A stretch of 64,000 nt of DNA from Oceanobacillus timonensis (GCF_900166635.1 NZ_LT800497.1:3892344-3956343), one strand, 5' to 3'. Positions 54,585-63,474 are shown, counted from the stretch's first letter. Program-made: numbers and translations. The notes: generated by a model from the letters alone, not told the origin.

Positions 54585-54653
54585 ACTTTATATGTATGCG
54601 CCTACACTATCAATAGTAATTTATTTCCTTTTGAAATGGCAGTGAATTGGTAT
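54585..54653 (-). promoter_or_regulatory. Composite promoter of the binding protein at 53340 (29-bp element, -35, cre-like, -10)
   Basis: Minus-strand order: a 29-bp element (54653-54625) beginning ATACCAATTCACTGCC and identical at 25 of 29 positions to the one at 50325-50353, 11 nt, -35 TTGATA (54613-54608), a 17-bp spacer holding a cre-like GTGTAGGCGCATACAT (14 of 16), and -10 TAAAGT (54590-54585). The start codon is about 200 bp further on, leaving a long leader (54384-54584) in which I see no other element. Confidence 0.7.
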
Positions 54654-54714
54654 TGAATATTTGCTATAAACCATGTAATTTAAAACAAATCCCTTAAGCT
54701 GTACAAAATTAAAA

Positions 54715-54776
54715 ATCCTCTTTTATTATGCAGGTTAGAAATTTCCAACATTTTTTCCTGCTTAAATAAAGAGGAT
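54715..54776 (-). terminator. Terminator after the UlaA-type PTS operon
   Basis: ATCCTCTTT (54715-54723) pairs with AAAGAGGAT (54768-54776), and an inner stem GCAGG (54730-54734) pairs with CCTGC (54757-54761). It lies 17 nt past the EIIC stop, with a T-rich tail on the minus transcript. Confidence 0.75.
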
Positions 54777-54792
54777 ATATCAAATTCAGTCA

Positions 54793-56052
54793 TTACTGCA
54801 CCAGCCACCCAATCAAAATCCCAATCAACTGCAAATCCGTATCTCCAAACGTCGTCCGCGTATAGCCTAAATCCCGCAAATAACTTAACAATGGAATCGG
54901 CAAAACAGTAACAACCATCCCATGCACGATACTCATACAAACCAGCGCCTTGATTCCCCGTAACTTATAAGCAATCACCCCTGCAGCACCTCCGGAGAAG
55001 AAATGCGGGATAACGCCTGGAATAATAATCGTATACTGTATTGCGGCCATGCCAAACATCATGCCAAGTCCGCCCAAAAAGCTGAGGATAAATCCAACCA
55101 TTGCAGCTAATGGAGCGTAATTAAATAATACCGGCGCATCTAACGCTGGAACGGAGCCTTTAATCCATCTGCTTGAGACTCCTTCAAATGCCGGCAGAAT
55201 TTCCGCAATCATCATCCTTACACCAGTCAGAATACAGTACATTCCAGCTGTAAACCACAAAGATTGCACAATTACAAAAATGATAAAATTTTGATCATTA
55301 AACAAGTATTGAATCGCATCTCTTTGCGCAAAAATAGCCGCAATAAAAAAGAGCAGAAATGAAAATATACTAATGATCAGCACATGATCATACATAAATG
55401 GCTCCAGTTTTCGGATGAATTTCGGAAAATCTGCTTTTTCTTCTTTTCTTTTAAATAGGCTGGTGCTTAACATACCTGTCATAAAGTAGCCAACACTATT
55501 AAAATGTCCAATCGCAATCGAGTCATCCCCTGTCACACGTTTGACAAACGGCTGAACAAGCGCAGGCATGCAGGACATCATCAGCGCTAACACAAATCCG
55601 CCGAAAATATACAACCACCAGCCATATTGCGAAGCATGCAAAACAGCAACAATCACCGCGGACATAAAAAGGACCTGGTGTCCTGACAAGAAGACATACT
55701 TCAATCTTGTAAAGCGTGCTATTAATAAATGCCCGACCATTCCAATCGAGATGGTTATTGCGATTTCTCTTCCGTAATTAATCTGTACTAATGCCGTTAT
55801 TGCTTCATTATGCGGAATCATGCCGATCATATTAAAGCTGTCTTGAATCATCACTGCTAAATTGGAAAGGGACACATTGGCAGCAGATGCTCCTATCTGT
55901 AACAATGTCACCCCTACCATGACTTTCACGGTTCCGCTGAGAACCCGAAAAAAACCTGCTCTGGCAAGTAATAACCCAATACATGTTATCGCTCCTAATA
56001 AAATCGCAGGCTCCCCGATAAACCCCCTTGTAAAACTTTCAAAGATATTCAT
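54793..56052 (-). CDS. PTS EIIC, ascorbate (UlaA) type
   Basis: This 419-residue, highly hydrophobic EIIC of the PTS ascorbate/galactitol superfamily has GAITCIGLLLARAGFFRVLS, GTVKVMVGVTLLQIGASAAN, MPALVQPFVKRVTGDDSIAI, GHFNSVGYFM and FSGGAAGVIAYKLRGIKAL. Together with the EIIB it forms the membrane permease that imports and phosphorylates a sugar acid or polyol. It overlaps the EIIB gene by 4 nt (ATGA), indicating translational coupling. No ascorbate-degrading UlaDEFG genes follow, so ascorbate as substrate is doubtful. Confidence 0.88.
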   Translation of the reverse strand: MNIFESFTRGFIGEPAILLGAITCIGLLLARAGFFRVLSGTVKVMVGVTLLQIGASAANVSLSNLAVMIQDSFNMIGMIPHNEAITALVQINYGREIAITISIGMVGHLLIARFTRLKYVFLSGHQVLFMSAVIVAVLHASQYGWWLYIFGGFVLALMMSCMPALVQPFVKRVTGDDSIAIGHFNSVGYFMTGMLSTSLFKRKEEKADFPKFIRKLEPFMYDHVLIISIFSFLLFFIAAIFAQRDAIQYLFNDQNFIIFVIVQSLWFTAGMYCILTGVRMMIAEILPAFEGVSSRWIKGSVPALDAPVLFNYAPLAAMVGFILSFLGGLGMMFGMAAIQYTIIIPGVIPHFFSGGAAGVIAYKLRGIKALVCMSIVHGMVVTVLPIPLLSYLRDLGYTRTTFGDTDLQLIGILIGWLVQ

Positions 56053-56345
56053 ACACGTTCACGCCACCGCTTCACCGTATCCGCACTTTCCAAGCTTTCT
56101 TTTACTAAAGCTCGATCTGCAATAAAGGAAAGTCCAAGGATTTCCGTTTCCTTTACCTGCAAATGCTGTACCACCTGCTTTGCCCCGATAATCAAATCTG
56201 CTTTCATGAAGGAAGCAGCACTTACATCCGATTGTTCCACAATGACATCGTCTAGTTCCCATTCTTGAAAATGCTGTTTTACTTGAAGTTTTAAAACAAG
56301 GCTTGTCCCTAAACCGCCTGAACAAACAACTAACACTTTTTTCAT
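56049..56345 (-). CDS. PTS EIIB, ascorbate/lactose-type small subunit
   Basis: This 98-residue cytoplasmic EIIB has the phosphocysteine loop VLVVCSGGLGTSLVLKLQV (Cys at about residue 8), then the Rossmann-like EIIB fold with ADLIIGAKQVVQHLQ. It passes phosphate from EIIA to the sugar on the EIIC. Both ends overlap neighbours by 4 nt (regulator upstream, EIIC downstream). The matching EIIA is not a separate gene; an EIIA-like domain is fused to the regulator upstream. Confidence 0.9.
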   Translation of the reverse strand: MKKVLVVCSGGLGTSLVLKLQVKQHFQEWELDDVIVEQSDVSAASFMKADLIIGAKQVVQHLQVKETEILGLSFIADRALVKESLESADTVKRWRERV

Positions 56346-58435
56346 TTGCTACCCTCCTCGTACTCCAACATCCATTTCCATACCACATCGATATTTCTTT
56401 CATGGCGCAGCTTGTCTAATAACTCCTTCGAATTAACAACCTCCAGCATCATCTCCACTGCAGTGACATGCTGGATTTTATCTTTGGCAGCAAGCAAAAT
56501 AATCCACCATACTTTTTCCTCTGTTCCACCGAAAGAAATCGGTTCCTCCAGTGTCATAAAAGCAAAACCTGTTTTCTTAATCGCTGTACTGCTCAAATGA
56601 GGAAAAGCAACGCCTGGCGCCACGATAAAATGATGCTCCTGTTCATTGATAATTTGTGACACTTCCGTTTCATATGTATGCTCCACGACATCTTGTTTTA
56701 CTAAAGATTGATTTAATATAGATAACGCTTCTCTCCAATCAGAGACTTTTTCTCTTAAATGGATACAGGAAGGCGCCGTTAATGAAGTAACCTCCGAACT
56801 CATTGCCCCTTGATTCCCGCTGAAATACCGGTATAAATCATTGAACAATTCTCCCTCATTCAACACCACCGTGTGCTTTTTAATAGACTGATAGATGGTC
56901 ATTACTGTCTCAACAATCGGCAATTCGGTATTTGCCTGATAGGTTCCTCTTCCAATAATCCGCTCCAGATTTTGCTGATCAGCTATCGACAATAACGGAT
57001 TTACTTTCACATGATTCACTTGCAGCTGCTGGGTAAATGGAACTGTTGTTACAATCAAATCAGCATCTTTATCTGTCAGCCCATACGCCTCTTTTACGGA
57101 AAATTGCCCTGTTATAAATACTTGCGGGAACAGTCTTCTTACTGTCCGTTCAAGCAGTCTTGATGTTCCGAGGCCAGAGCTGCAGACAATCGCAATTCGT
57201 TTACTCGGCAGAAACGGTTCCTGCTCCAATCCGGCACATAAGTGAACTACAATAAAACCAATCTCATGTCTATGAAGTGTCGTTAAACCCCAATGCGGAT
57301 TTTTTTCAATAAACGTTTTTACTTGTTCAATATATTTACGATACTCTTTTTCCAGATTATCGAAATAAGGATTATCAATGTGAATATGATACTTCATGCG
57401 GTACATCGCTGATTGCAAATGCGTCGACAGGCCAATAATAATATTCTCCCGGTTGCTTAAACGAAAGTGGTTCGCCTGCTCGAAGGTCTCTACAATCTCT
57501 CGCGACAGGGACTGGCACTTCAGCCAATAATCTCCTTCCCCGCTTAAACGCCTTGCTCCCAACAGATGCATCGATATGTAAGCTAATTCATTGGAGAGCT
57601 GAAGAGACGCATCTTCCAAACCCATTAATCGCCTAAACTGTTCTCGTACTGCAGTAAACTTTTCATCCTCAAAAATTTTTAATTCATCATCTTTATCAAA
57701 ATCTGCAATAAATTGCCCCGATTGGATTCTTTTCCATTGAACAGCACAATTCAGAAACAGCTCGTATTTACTCGCATCGATAAAAGCAATCCCGCTTAGC
57801 TCCTCCACCTGCTCAATCCAAGATGCAATCCCATGAACATCCACATCTGCGATCATATCTTCTAAATCCGTTTCATTCATGGAAGCGGAGATTTTCCTCG
57901 TTACATACAGCTCCAGTATCTCTTCCTCTGTCCACTGTTCTTTCAAAAAATCTAAAAATAACATGCGTTTATTATTCTCTTCCCCAACCAGCGAAATTTG
58001 TTTATTCTCTCTAGACAGCATTAAATGATAATCTTCCATTTCCGTCTTTAACTGATTATAATCATTCTGGAGCGTATTCATACTAATCTGGTAATCATCA
58101 CATAATTCTTCCACATGGATAGATGGATTTAGTAATAGAAGCTTTTGCATATCTTGCCGGCGCTGTACTGCACTTAAATAATCCTTCTGCTTGTACATTG
58201 CCTCCTGAAGCACCTGCTTCTGCTTCTCTCCTAAAATTAGCCGCGCCCCGTACTTGCGATGTCTTTCCAGACTAAACCCTGCACCAATGTCCATCAGCCA
58301 CGTCTCGATTTCAAGTAAATCCTGCCGAATCGTCCGCGGCGAAAGCTGATAGGCTTTATTCAAGTCAGCTAAGGAAACAAACGCTTCTTCTTCAATTAAC
58401 CGTTCTAAAATTTTCTTTTGTCTGGATGAAAGCAT
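56342..58435 (-). CDS. PRD-containing transcriptional regulator with EIIB- and EIIA-like domains (MtlR/LicR/UlaR-like)
   Basis: This 697-residue regulator has, in order: N-terminal HTH (SSRQKKILERLIEEEAFVS, LNKAYQLSPRTIRQDLLE), a second HTH (YQISMNTLQNDYNQLKTE), two PRD domains (about 180-400, with regulatory His in LSTHLQSAMYRMKYH and RHEIGFIVVHLCAG), an EIIB-like domain with Cys in IAIVCSSGLGTSRLLERTV (about 408-490), and a C-terminal EIIA-like domain with His in VAPGVAFPHLSSTAIKK (about 550-690). It is first in the operon with EIIB and EIIC. The fused EIIA may regulate the protein or serve as the missing EIIA of the transporter (inference). Confidence 0.92.
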   Translation of the reverse strand: MLSSRQKKILERLIEEEAFVSLADLNKAYQLSPRTIRQDLLEIETWLMDIGAGFSLERHRKYGARLILGEKQKQVLQEAMYKQKDYLSAVQRRQDMQKLLLLNPSIHVEELCDDYQISMNTLQNDYNQLKTEMEDYHLMLSRENKQISLVGEENNKRMLFLDFLKEQWTEEEILELYVTRKISASMNETDLEDMIADVDVHGIASWIEQVEELSGIAFIDASKYELFLNCAVQWKRIQSGQFIADFDKDDELKIFEDEKFTAVREQFRRLMGLEDASLQLSNELAYISMHLLGARRLSGEGDYWLKCQSLSREIVETFEQANHFRLSNRENIIIGLSTHLQSAMYRMKYHIHIDNPYFDNLEKEYRKYIEQVKTFIEKNPHWGLTTLHRHEIGFIVVHLCAGLEQEPFLPSKRIAIVCSSGLGTSRLLERTVRRLFPQVFITGQFSVKEAYGLTDKDADLIVTTVPFTQQLQVNHVKVNPLLSIADQQNLERIIGRGTYQANTELPIVETVMTIYQSIKKHTVVLNEGELFNDLYRYFSGNQGAMSSEVTSLTAPSCIHLREKVSDWREALSILNQSLVKQDVVEHTYETEVSQIINEQEHHFIVAPGVAFPHLSSTAIKKTGFAFMTLEEPISFGGTEEKVWWIILLAAKDKIQHVTAVEMMLEVVNSKELLDKLRHERNIDVVWKWMLEYEEGSK

Positions 58436-58648
58436 GTTATCCCCTCCACATCACCGAAACTATTCCAGCTCCTATGTACATTTGATTTAAAATTCCGAAA
58501 AAATAAAGAGATAATCTCGGAAATAAAATGAAACCCTTATCATTATTTTTGATAGTATATCATTTTTCGACAAGGAAATCTATATGGCCCAAAACTTAAA
58601 GTTCAAATTAAAATAATAAATTATAACTTAGTGGTTGGTATTGGCCTA

Positions 58649-58677
58649 TTGACATTTCCCCCAAAAAAGCATACACT
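58649..58677 (+). promoter_or_regulatory. Sigma-A promoter of the YeeE-type transporter gene
   Basis: A consensus -35 TTGACA (58649-58654), a 17-bp spacer and -10 TACACT (58672-58677) lie 46 bp upstream of the start codon. The 58436-58648 divergent region toward the PRD regulator is AT-rich, and nothing else was recognised in it. Confidence 0.75.
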
Positions 58678-58723
58678 AAAAAATCATAACAAACTAAACT
58701 GATAGGAATTAGAGGTGTTATAC

Positions 58724-59971
58724 ATGTCTACATTGGCTCAACCCGTTTCTGAACAATCTGTAACAAACGAAACAGCACCTAAACTAAACCCGCCACAGAA
58801 AAAACTGGTTGCAGGCGGTCTTATTGTCACATTCATTCTGACAATTTATTTAGCCGCTACACAACATATTGTTCAGCCATTGTTATTATTGATTGGTCTA
58901 CTCCTTGGATATACATTGTTTCATGCACGTTTTGGCTTTACTTCCGCTTTTCGGAGACTGGCTTCGGTAGGTAACGGGCAATCGCTTCGGGCGCATATGT
59001 TCATGCTGGCAATCGCATGTACCTTATTTGCACCTATTTTGGCATTAGGATATTCCTTTTTCGGAGGCTCACCTGCCGGAAATATCTCCCCAATCGGGGT
59101 TAGTCTGATTGTCGGGGCCTTTATGTTTGGCGTTGGCATGCAGTTGGGAGGCGGATGTGCCTCTGGTACGCTTTACGCAGTTGGCGGCGGCAGAACCGTT
59201 ATGTTTATTACATTGTTATTTTTCATTATTGGTTCAACCATTGGCGCAGCACATTTCACATTCTGGATGGATGATTTACCGGCAGCAGAACCTTTCTCAC
59301 TCGCAACTTCAACCGGACTTGGTTACGGAGGAGCATGGGCTGTTTCCCTGTTGATTTTTGCTATCATTGCCGGGATAACAATTTTCATTGAGAAAAAACG
59401 GAAACCTCCTAAAATGGCAGCACTTCCTTCTGAAAAAGGATGGAAACGAATTTTCCGGGGCTCTTGGCCACTGTTCGCAGCAGCTGCAGCACTGGCTGTT
59501 TTAAACGCACTCACTCTGCTTACCCGTGACAGCCCATGGGGCGTTACAGCGGCGTTTACACTGTGGGGATCAAAAGCAGCCGAAGCACTCGGCTTTAACG
59601 TAGAAAGCTGGGGTTATTGGGCTGGTAACACAGAAGCGCTCCATGCTTCTATTTTCGCTGATACGACAACGGTTCTTAACTTCGGTGTCATCTTAGGAGC
59701 TTTCATTGCCTCTGCAGCAGGCGGATTATTTAAATTTACGAAGATTACTGTAGGAAATACAACGGCTTCTATTATCGGCGGTCTTTTAATGGGTTACGGA
59801 TCACGTCTCGCATTTGGCTGTAATATTGGCGCTTATTTCAGCGGTATTGCTTCCTTTAGTGCCCATGGTTATATTTGGGGCGTGATGGCTCTTGCAGGAA
59901 CCTTCCTTGCTTTATTTTTACGTCCATTATTTGGACTTTCCGTACCAAAAACAAGGGATTCATTCTGCTGA
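58724..59971 (+). CDS. YeeE/YedE-family sulfur (thiosulfate) transporter
   Basis: This 415-residue membrane protein of the YeeE/TsuA family takes up thiosulfate or related sulfur compounds. Two repeated halves each carry the diagnostic Cys motifs: GVGMQLGGGCASGTLYAVGG (about residue 143) and GSRLAFGCNIGAYFSGIAS (about residue 365), the cysteines thought to relay sulfur through the membrane. About ten or more hydrophobic segments are visible. AGAGGTG at 58711-58717 fixes ATG 58724. No TusA/YeeD-like partner gene is adjacent, which is unusual for thiosulfate systems. It stands alone between a consensus promoter and a terminator. Confidence 0.88.
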   Translation: MSTLAQPVSEQSVTNETAPKLNPPQKKLVAGGLIVTFILTIYLAATQHIVQPLLLLIGLLLGYTLFHARFGFTSAFRRLASVGNGQSLRAHMFMLAIACTLFAPILALGYSFFGGSPAGNISPIGVSLIVGAFMFGVGMQLGGGCASGTLYAVGGGRTVMFITLLFFIIGSTIGAAHFTFWMDDLPAAEPFSLATSTGLGYGGAWAVSLLIFAIIAGITIFIEKKRKPPKMAALPSEKGWKRIFRGSWPLFAAAAALAVLNALTLLTRDSPWGVTAAFTLWGSKAAEALGFNVESWGYWAGNTEALHASIFADTTTVLNFGVILGAFIASAAGGLFKFTKITVGNTTASIIGGLLMGYGSRLAFGCNIGAYFSGIASFSAHGYIWGVMALAGTFLALFLRPLFGLSVPKTRDSFC

Positions 59972-60051
59972 TAAGCTTAGGAAGAAGCATATTAAATATA
60001 ACCACCCTACAAACAAATTATTATAGTTATTTCAACTAATATAACCACTCA

Positions 60052-60087
60052 AACAAAAAAACACGGCAATCCCCGTGTTTTTTTGTT
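60052..60087. terminator. Bidirectional terminator
   Basis: AACAAAAAAACACGG (60052-60066) pairs perfectly with CCGTGTTTTTTTGTT (60073-60087) around a small loop. It separates the converging transporter and Rpn genes. Confidence 0.9.
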
Positions 60088-60089
60088 AT

Positions 60090-61103
60090 TTATTTCAAGT
60101 ATTGTTTAACGTCCTCTATGGTTTCCAATTCATCGATATGATCGATGATTGTCTCCAGTGTGCTTATTTCCTGTTCATGTATCTGTTTCTTGATATCTTC
60201 TGAAAGTGGAGCTACAAACTTGGTGATTAATCGAATGGTTGTATTAGCTAGCGCTTCGGCTTTCCCCTCAGCTTTCCCTTCTTCTCGTCCTTCTTCTTTT
60301 CCTTCATTCCGAAAAATCTCTGCTAAAGTCATTGCCAGTTCGCTCCCTTCTTGATAATTACTTTCTATATGGTCGATTATATCATAATATTGTTCTTTTG
60401 TGAGCTGACGGTTGACACGGAAAATATAATAAAACAATGTCTCAAGATACGCTGTTGCCGCATGTTGATCCTGTAACTGCTGCAGATAATCGATGGATCT
60501 ATAAATGGTATCTAATACAGCTTGCATATCATCTTTGCGAATATCCCGAAACACCATTAGGATAATGCGCAAAAACACATTCAGTTGCATATCTTCATCT
60601 TCGTAGTCTGATACATCGTAAAGAAAAAATGCATAATCAGGAACATATTTTTGCAGTTCCTCCGGCAAATCCTTATACCCCTCTAAAAGTTGATGAAAGT
60701 AGGTGCCTGCATACCAATTTGTTTGGCCATGATACAAAACAATCGGAAAAATGATGGGCAGTTTATTTTCTTCTTTATTATCTCGTTTGGTTTCCCATAT
60801 CTCCACCATATATCGTAATAGTTGCAATGCCGTATAGGAATCATGATAGCTTTTGTGTTCGAATAGAAAATATACATAAGCGGGTTTATCTTGGATTTTT
60901 GTCCGGAACAGCAAGTCCGAAAAATATTCTTGGAGATCATGATTGGTAAAACTGTCTTTCTGGGGCTGAATGGATGTTACATCAATCATTTCCCGAACGG
61001 AAGGCGGTAAAAAATGTGTGATAAAATCTTTGGCAACATCCACATTAGAAAAGGTTTCTTTAAAAATCTTGTCGTGCGGGGTTTGAATCTGCAAGCTAAT
61101 CAA
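60090..61103 (-). CDS. Rpn-family PD-(D/E)XK nuclease (recombination-promoting nuclease/putative transposase)
   Basis: This protein of about 337 residues opens TPHDKIFKETFSNVDVAKDF, typical of the Rpn/PDDEXK family. The nuclease core is YFSDLLFRTKIQDKPAYVYF followed by LFEHKSYHDSYTALQLLRYM, with Asp and the E-x-K pair in place. A highly charged repeat, EGKEEGREEGKAEGKAEALA (about 270-290), precedes a C-terminal helical tail. Both possible starts are TTG (61103 or 61094); GAAAGGAC favours 61094 by spacing. In E. coli, relatives nick DNA and promote RecA-independent recombination, and the family is often present in many copies. Confidence 0.88.
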   Translation of the reverse strand: MISLQIQTPHDKIFKETFSNVDVAKDFITHFLPPSVREMIDVTSIQPQKDSFTNHDLQEYFSDLLFRTKIQDKPAYVYFLFEHKSYHDSYTALQLLRYMVEIWETKRDNKEENKLPIIFPIVLYHGQTNWYAGTYFHQLLEGYKDLPEELQKYVPDYAFFLYDVSDYEDEDMQLNVFLRIILMVFRDIRKDDMQAVLDTIYRSIDYLQQLQDQHAATAYLETLFYYIFRVNRQLTKEQYYDIIDHIESNYQEGSELAMTLAEIFRNEGKEEGREEGKAEGKAEALANTTIRLITKFVAPLSEDIKKQIHEQEISTLETIIDHIDELETIEDVKQYLK

Positions 61104-61348
61104 GTCCTTTCATAGGTTGGATTAGATGACTGAATCGAATGTAAGTTCTATATCTAGACTAGCACACCTATACAAGAAATACAAACAAACGTTCTCCTTT
61201 GTTGAATATTATTTCTCTGCCTTTATTTAGTTGACTGACTAATAAAGAAATATAAACAAAATCAAATCTCCCCGCATATTTTTCAAATTTAATCCCAAAC
61301 TAAGTATCGTTGTTGATTCACATTCTAAATGGATAGGGATGATAATTA

Positions 61349-61597
61349 ATGATGAATAATAAAAAAGGAATGACTACGTCACTGATTGCTGCAGGAGTAG
61401 CAGGTGCGGCAGCCTATGGAATCAGCATGGGTGTGCAAAATGGATCCTTTCAAAACATGTCACAAAAGCTTTCCAATTCCATGAATAGCTCCACAATGAA
61501 AAACATGGCTGAACCATTTCAGGATATGCTTTCTGCCGGTGCTCAAGCCATGAACCAAAGTAGTAGTGGAGGAGAGAATCAAACACAATCATCTTAA
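61349..61597 (+). CDS. Small YrzQ/DUF3918-like protein with one hydrophobic segment
   Basis: This 82-residue protein has a hydrophobic, Ala/Gly-rich N-terminal segment, TSLIAAGVAGAAAYGISMGV (residues about 10-29), and a low-complexity Ser/Asn/Gln/Met tail. The pattern recalls small YrzQ-type (DUF3918) proteins of bacilli, but I cannot be sure. A weak site (AGGGATGAT) lies upstream of two tandem ATGs. It is a single gene followed by a terminator. Function unknown. Confidence 0.65.
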   Translation: MMNNKKGMTTSLIAAGVAGAAAYGISMGVQNGSFQNMSQKLSNSMNSSTMKNMAEPFQDMLSAGAQAMNQSSSGGENQTQSS

Positions 61598-61637
61598 GAT
61601 GCAAATGCAGATGAGAAGCATTTACTTTTAAGATGAT

Positions 61638-61674
61638 AAAAACGGATGGCTCCAAGCTGGCGCCATCCGTTTTT
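61638..61674. terminator. Bidirectional terminator
   Basis: AAAAACGGATGGC (61638-61650) pairs perfectly with GCCATCCGTTTTT (61662-61674). It lies between the converging small-protein gene and the esterase gene. Confidence 0.9.
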
Positions 61675-61736
61675 CAATAAAATGAATCTTTCTTTCAAAA
61701 GATTTCTTTATATCATCTCCGGAAGATGAGATTTAC

Positions 61737-62468
61737 TTATACCCATGCTTGCAAAGCTTTGAGAGATTTTTCGATAATCATTTCCCGATCATTATCCAAT
61801 GTTGCTACATGATAACTCTCTTTCATCGTGATCATTTGTTTTTGCTCAGAAGCTATTCTTTCCAAGATTGTCTTAGAATTTTCTGGTGAAACAACATGAT
61901 CTTCCTTTGAAACAAAAATAACTGCCGGGCAGGTTATTTCCCCTAACTTTTCTTTGGTTTCCGTCACTAGTTTCTTTAATTCTTCAACAGATTTGACCGG
62001 CATTTTGTCATACGTAATCTCCATGACACCTTCTCTTTTAATATCCGGCCCATCATCATCGATAAAACGTTTCACTTGATTTTCATACATTGCTGGTACA
62101 TCTACAGCTGCATTAATAGTAATCATTCCGGCAAGCGGATATTTCTCCGCTGTATGAAGAGTCAACGTGCCTCCCATGGATAATCCAATCATAACAATCT
62201 TATCGCATCTTGCTTCCAGCCAGGCATACGCTTCGTCTATAGAAGCTATCCAATCCTGATAGGTACACTTTTCCAAGTCTTCCGGAGCTGTTCCATGCCC
62301 TTTTAATCGCGGGGCACACACCGTATATCCCGCATCTGCGAATGCTTCTCCAATCGTGAACATGCTTTGCGGAGACCCTGCAAATCCGTGACACATGAGT
62401 ACACCTTCACGGCTTCCTTCAAACTGAAATGGCTCTGCTCCTTTTATTACTGGATATTGCTCATTCAT
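61737..62468 (-). CDS. Alpha/beta-hydrolase carboxylesterase (Est30-like)
   Basis: This 243-residue serine hydrolase of the thermostable-carboxylesterase (Est30) type has an oxyanion region GVLMCHGFAGSPQSMF, nucleophile Ser in VMIGLSMGGTLTLHTA (about residue 94), acid Asp in FVSKEDHVVSPENSK (about 192) and base His in KESYHVATLDND (about 222). AGGAGGAAT places the start at ATG 62468, one codon inside the longest frame. It hydrolyses short to medium acyl esters in the family; the physiological substrate is unknown. It is a single gene. Confidence 0.9.
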   Translation of the reverse strand: MNEQYPVIKGAEPFQFEGSREGVLMCHGFAGSPQSMFTIGEAFADAGYTVCAPRLKGHGTAPEDLEKCTYQDWIASIDEAYAWLEARCDKIVMIGLSMGGTLTLHTAEKYPLAGMITINAAVDVPAMYENQVKRFIDDDGPDIKREGVMEITYDKMPVKSVEELKKLVTETKEKLGEITCPAVIFVSKEDHVVSPENSKTILERIASEQKQMITMKESYHVATLDNDREMIIEKSLKALQAWV

Positions 62469-62563
62469 CAAATATTCCTCCTACGAAAACGAACATTGGT
62501 TGTTGCATTTTTTTATATAGTATAGACGGTAGAATAAATCATATATTAACATTATCTTCTAGC

Positions 62564-63370
62564 TTATACCAAATTGTATCTTCTTATCATTTCTGTGATC
62601 CTTTTGTCTATATCCTCTTTTAAAGCTGTTAATTCCTGTTTTTCTATCGTCCGTTTATCCACTTCCTTCGCCTGATAATTATGGAGTAAGTTTTTTATTG
62701 TTGGATGCATGCTCTTAGGAAATGCTTCATATGCCCTTTTACCAGCTTCCTGTTTCGATAAAAAACAGTTTGCTTTTAAATACCAGTAGAAACGTAACAT
62801 ATTCAATAATGCATACACAGGGGTATCCGTATAAGTTACCAAGCATTCTTTATAATCTGAGTGTATCGATGCGATAAAGTCACTTCTTGGAACTGCAGGA
62901 AATATACTACTTGCTTGAGGACATTCCAAAGTAATTCCTCTATTCATAAGAACAGCAATATGTGCAGCTAAGTCCGCATCTTTTCCTTCATTTTTCTCTA
63001 TTACTTGATTTTTATTTTTTTCTATCTGCTTTCTCCAATCTTCACTAAAGTGAAAAATATACGGGAAGGGATGCTCCCACTTTTTTAACCTATTTTCTAA
63101 TAAAAAACTGATTTCAATCGGGTAAGGATTATTGGACTTATTTAGAAATAATGCAGCAAGCTGCTGTTTTTGCTTTTCATCCAATGTTTTATTTAAAACC
63201 ACTAATAAATCAATATCACTATTTTCAGGTTGAAAACCTCCCATAGCTAAAGAACCATGCACATAACAGCCAATAAATAGACTTCCTGTAATTTGCTTTA
63301 TCTCAGCCAGTAGATTATCTAAAAAAGCTTGAATAGACTTGGGAAATTTTAAGTATTTCTTCACGTCCAT
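62564..63370 (-). CDS. AadA-like nucleotidyltransferase
   Basis: This 268-residue protein has the nucleotidyltransferase motif YVHGSLAMGGFQPENSDIDL, with both catalytic Asp in SDIDLLVV (about residues 52-54). A C-terminal helical domain, VYALLNMLRFYWYLKANCFL and SKQEAGKRAYEAFP, is like that of aminoglycoside adenylyltransferases of the ANT(3'')/ANT(9) (DUF4111) group. Whether it confers streptomycin or spectinomycin resistance cannot be told from sequence; many chromosomal relatives do not. A normal ribosome binding site (GGGGAGAA) precedes the ATG. It lies beside the IS110 element. Confidence 0.83.
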   Translation of the reverse strand: MDVKKYLKFPKSIQAFLDNLLAEIKQITGSLFIGCYVHGSLAMGGFQPENSDIDLLVVLNKTLDEKQKQQLAALFLNKSNNPYPIEISFLLENRLKKWEHPFPYIFHFSEDWRKQIEKNKNQVIEKNEGKDADLAAHIAVLMNRGITLECPQASSIFPAVPRSDFIASIHSDYKECLVTYTDTPVYALLNMLRFYWYLKANCFLSKQEAGKRAYEAFPKSMHPTIKNLLHNYQAKEVDKRTIEKQELTALKEDIDKRITEMIRRYNLV

Positions 63371-63474
63371 TTCTCCCCTTGTATATTATGTTTAAGCCTA
63401 ATAATTAATAGATTTTAGGCATCACTTGTACCTTGAAAATTAAATAATAATAGTTAGTCATTTTATTTATTGTT

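Noticed and set aside
54793..56345. Calling the PTS genes ulaA/ulaB for ascorbate
   Set aside because: No ascorbate-6-phosphate lactonase or other Ula catabolic genes are present, so only the PTS family type is given.
62564..63370. Streptomycin/spectinomycin resistance gene call
   Set aside because: The nucleotidyltransferase fold is clear, but resistance cannot be inferred from motif level similarity.
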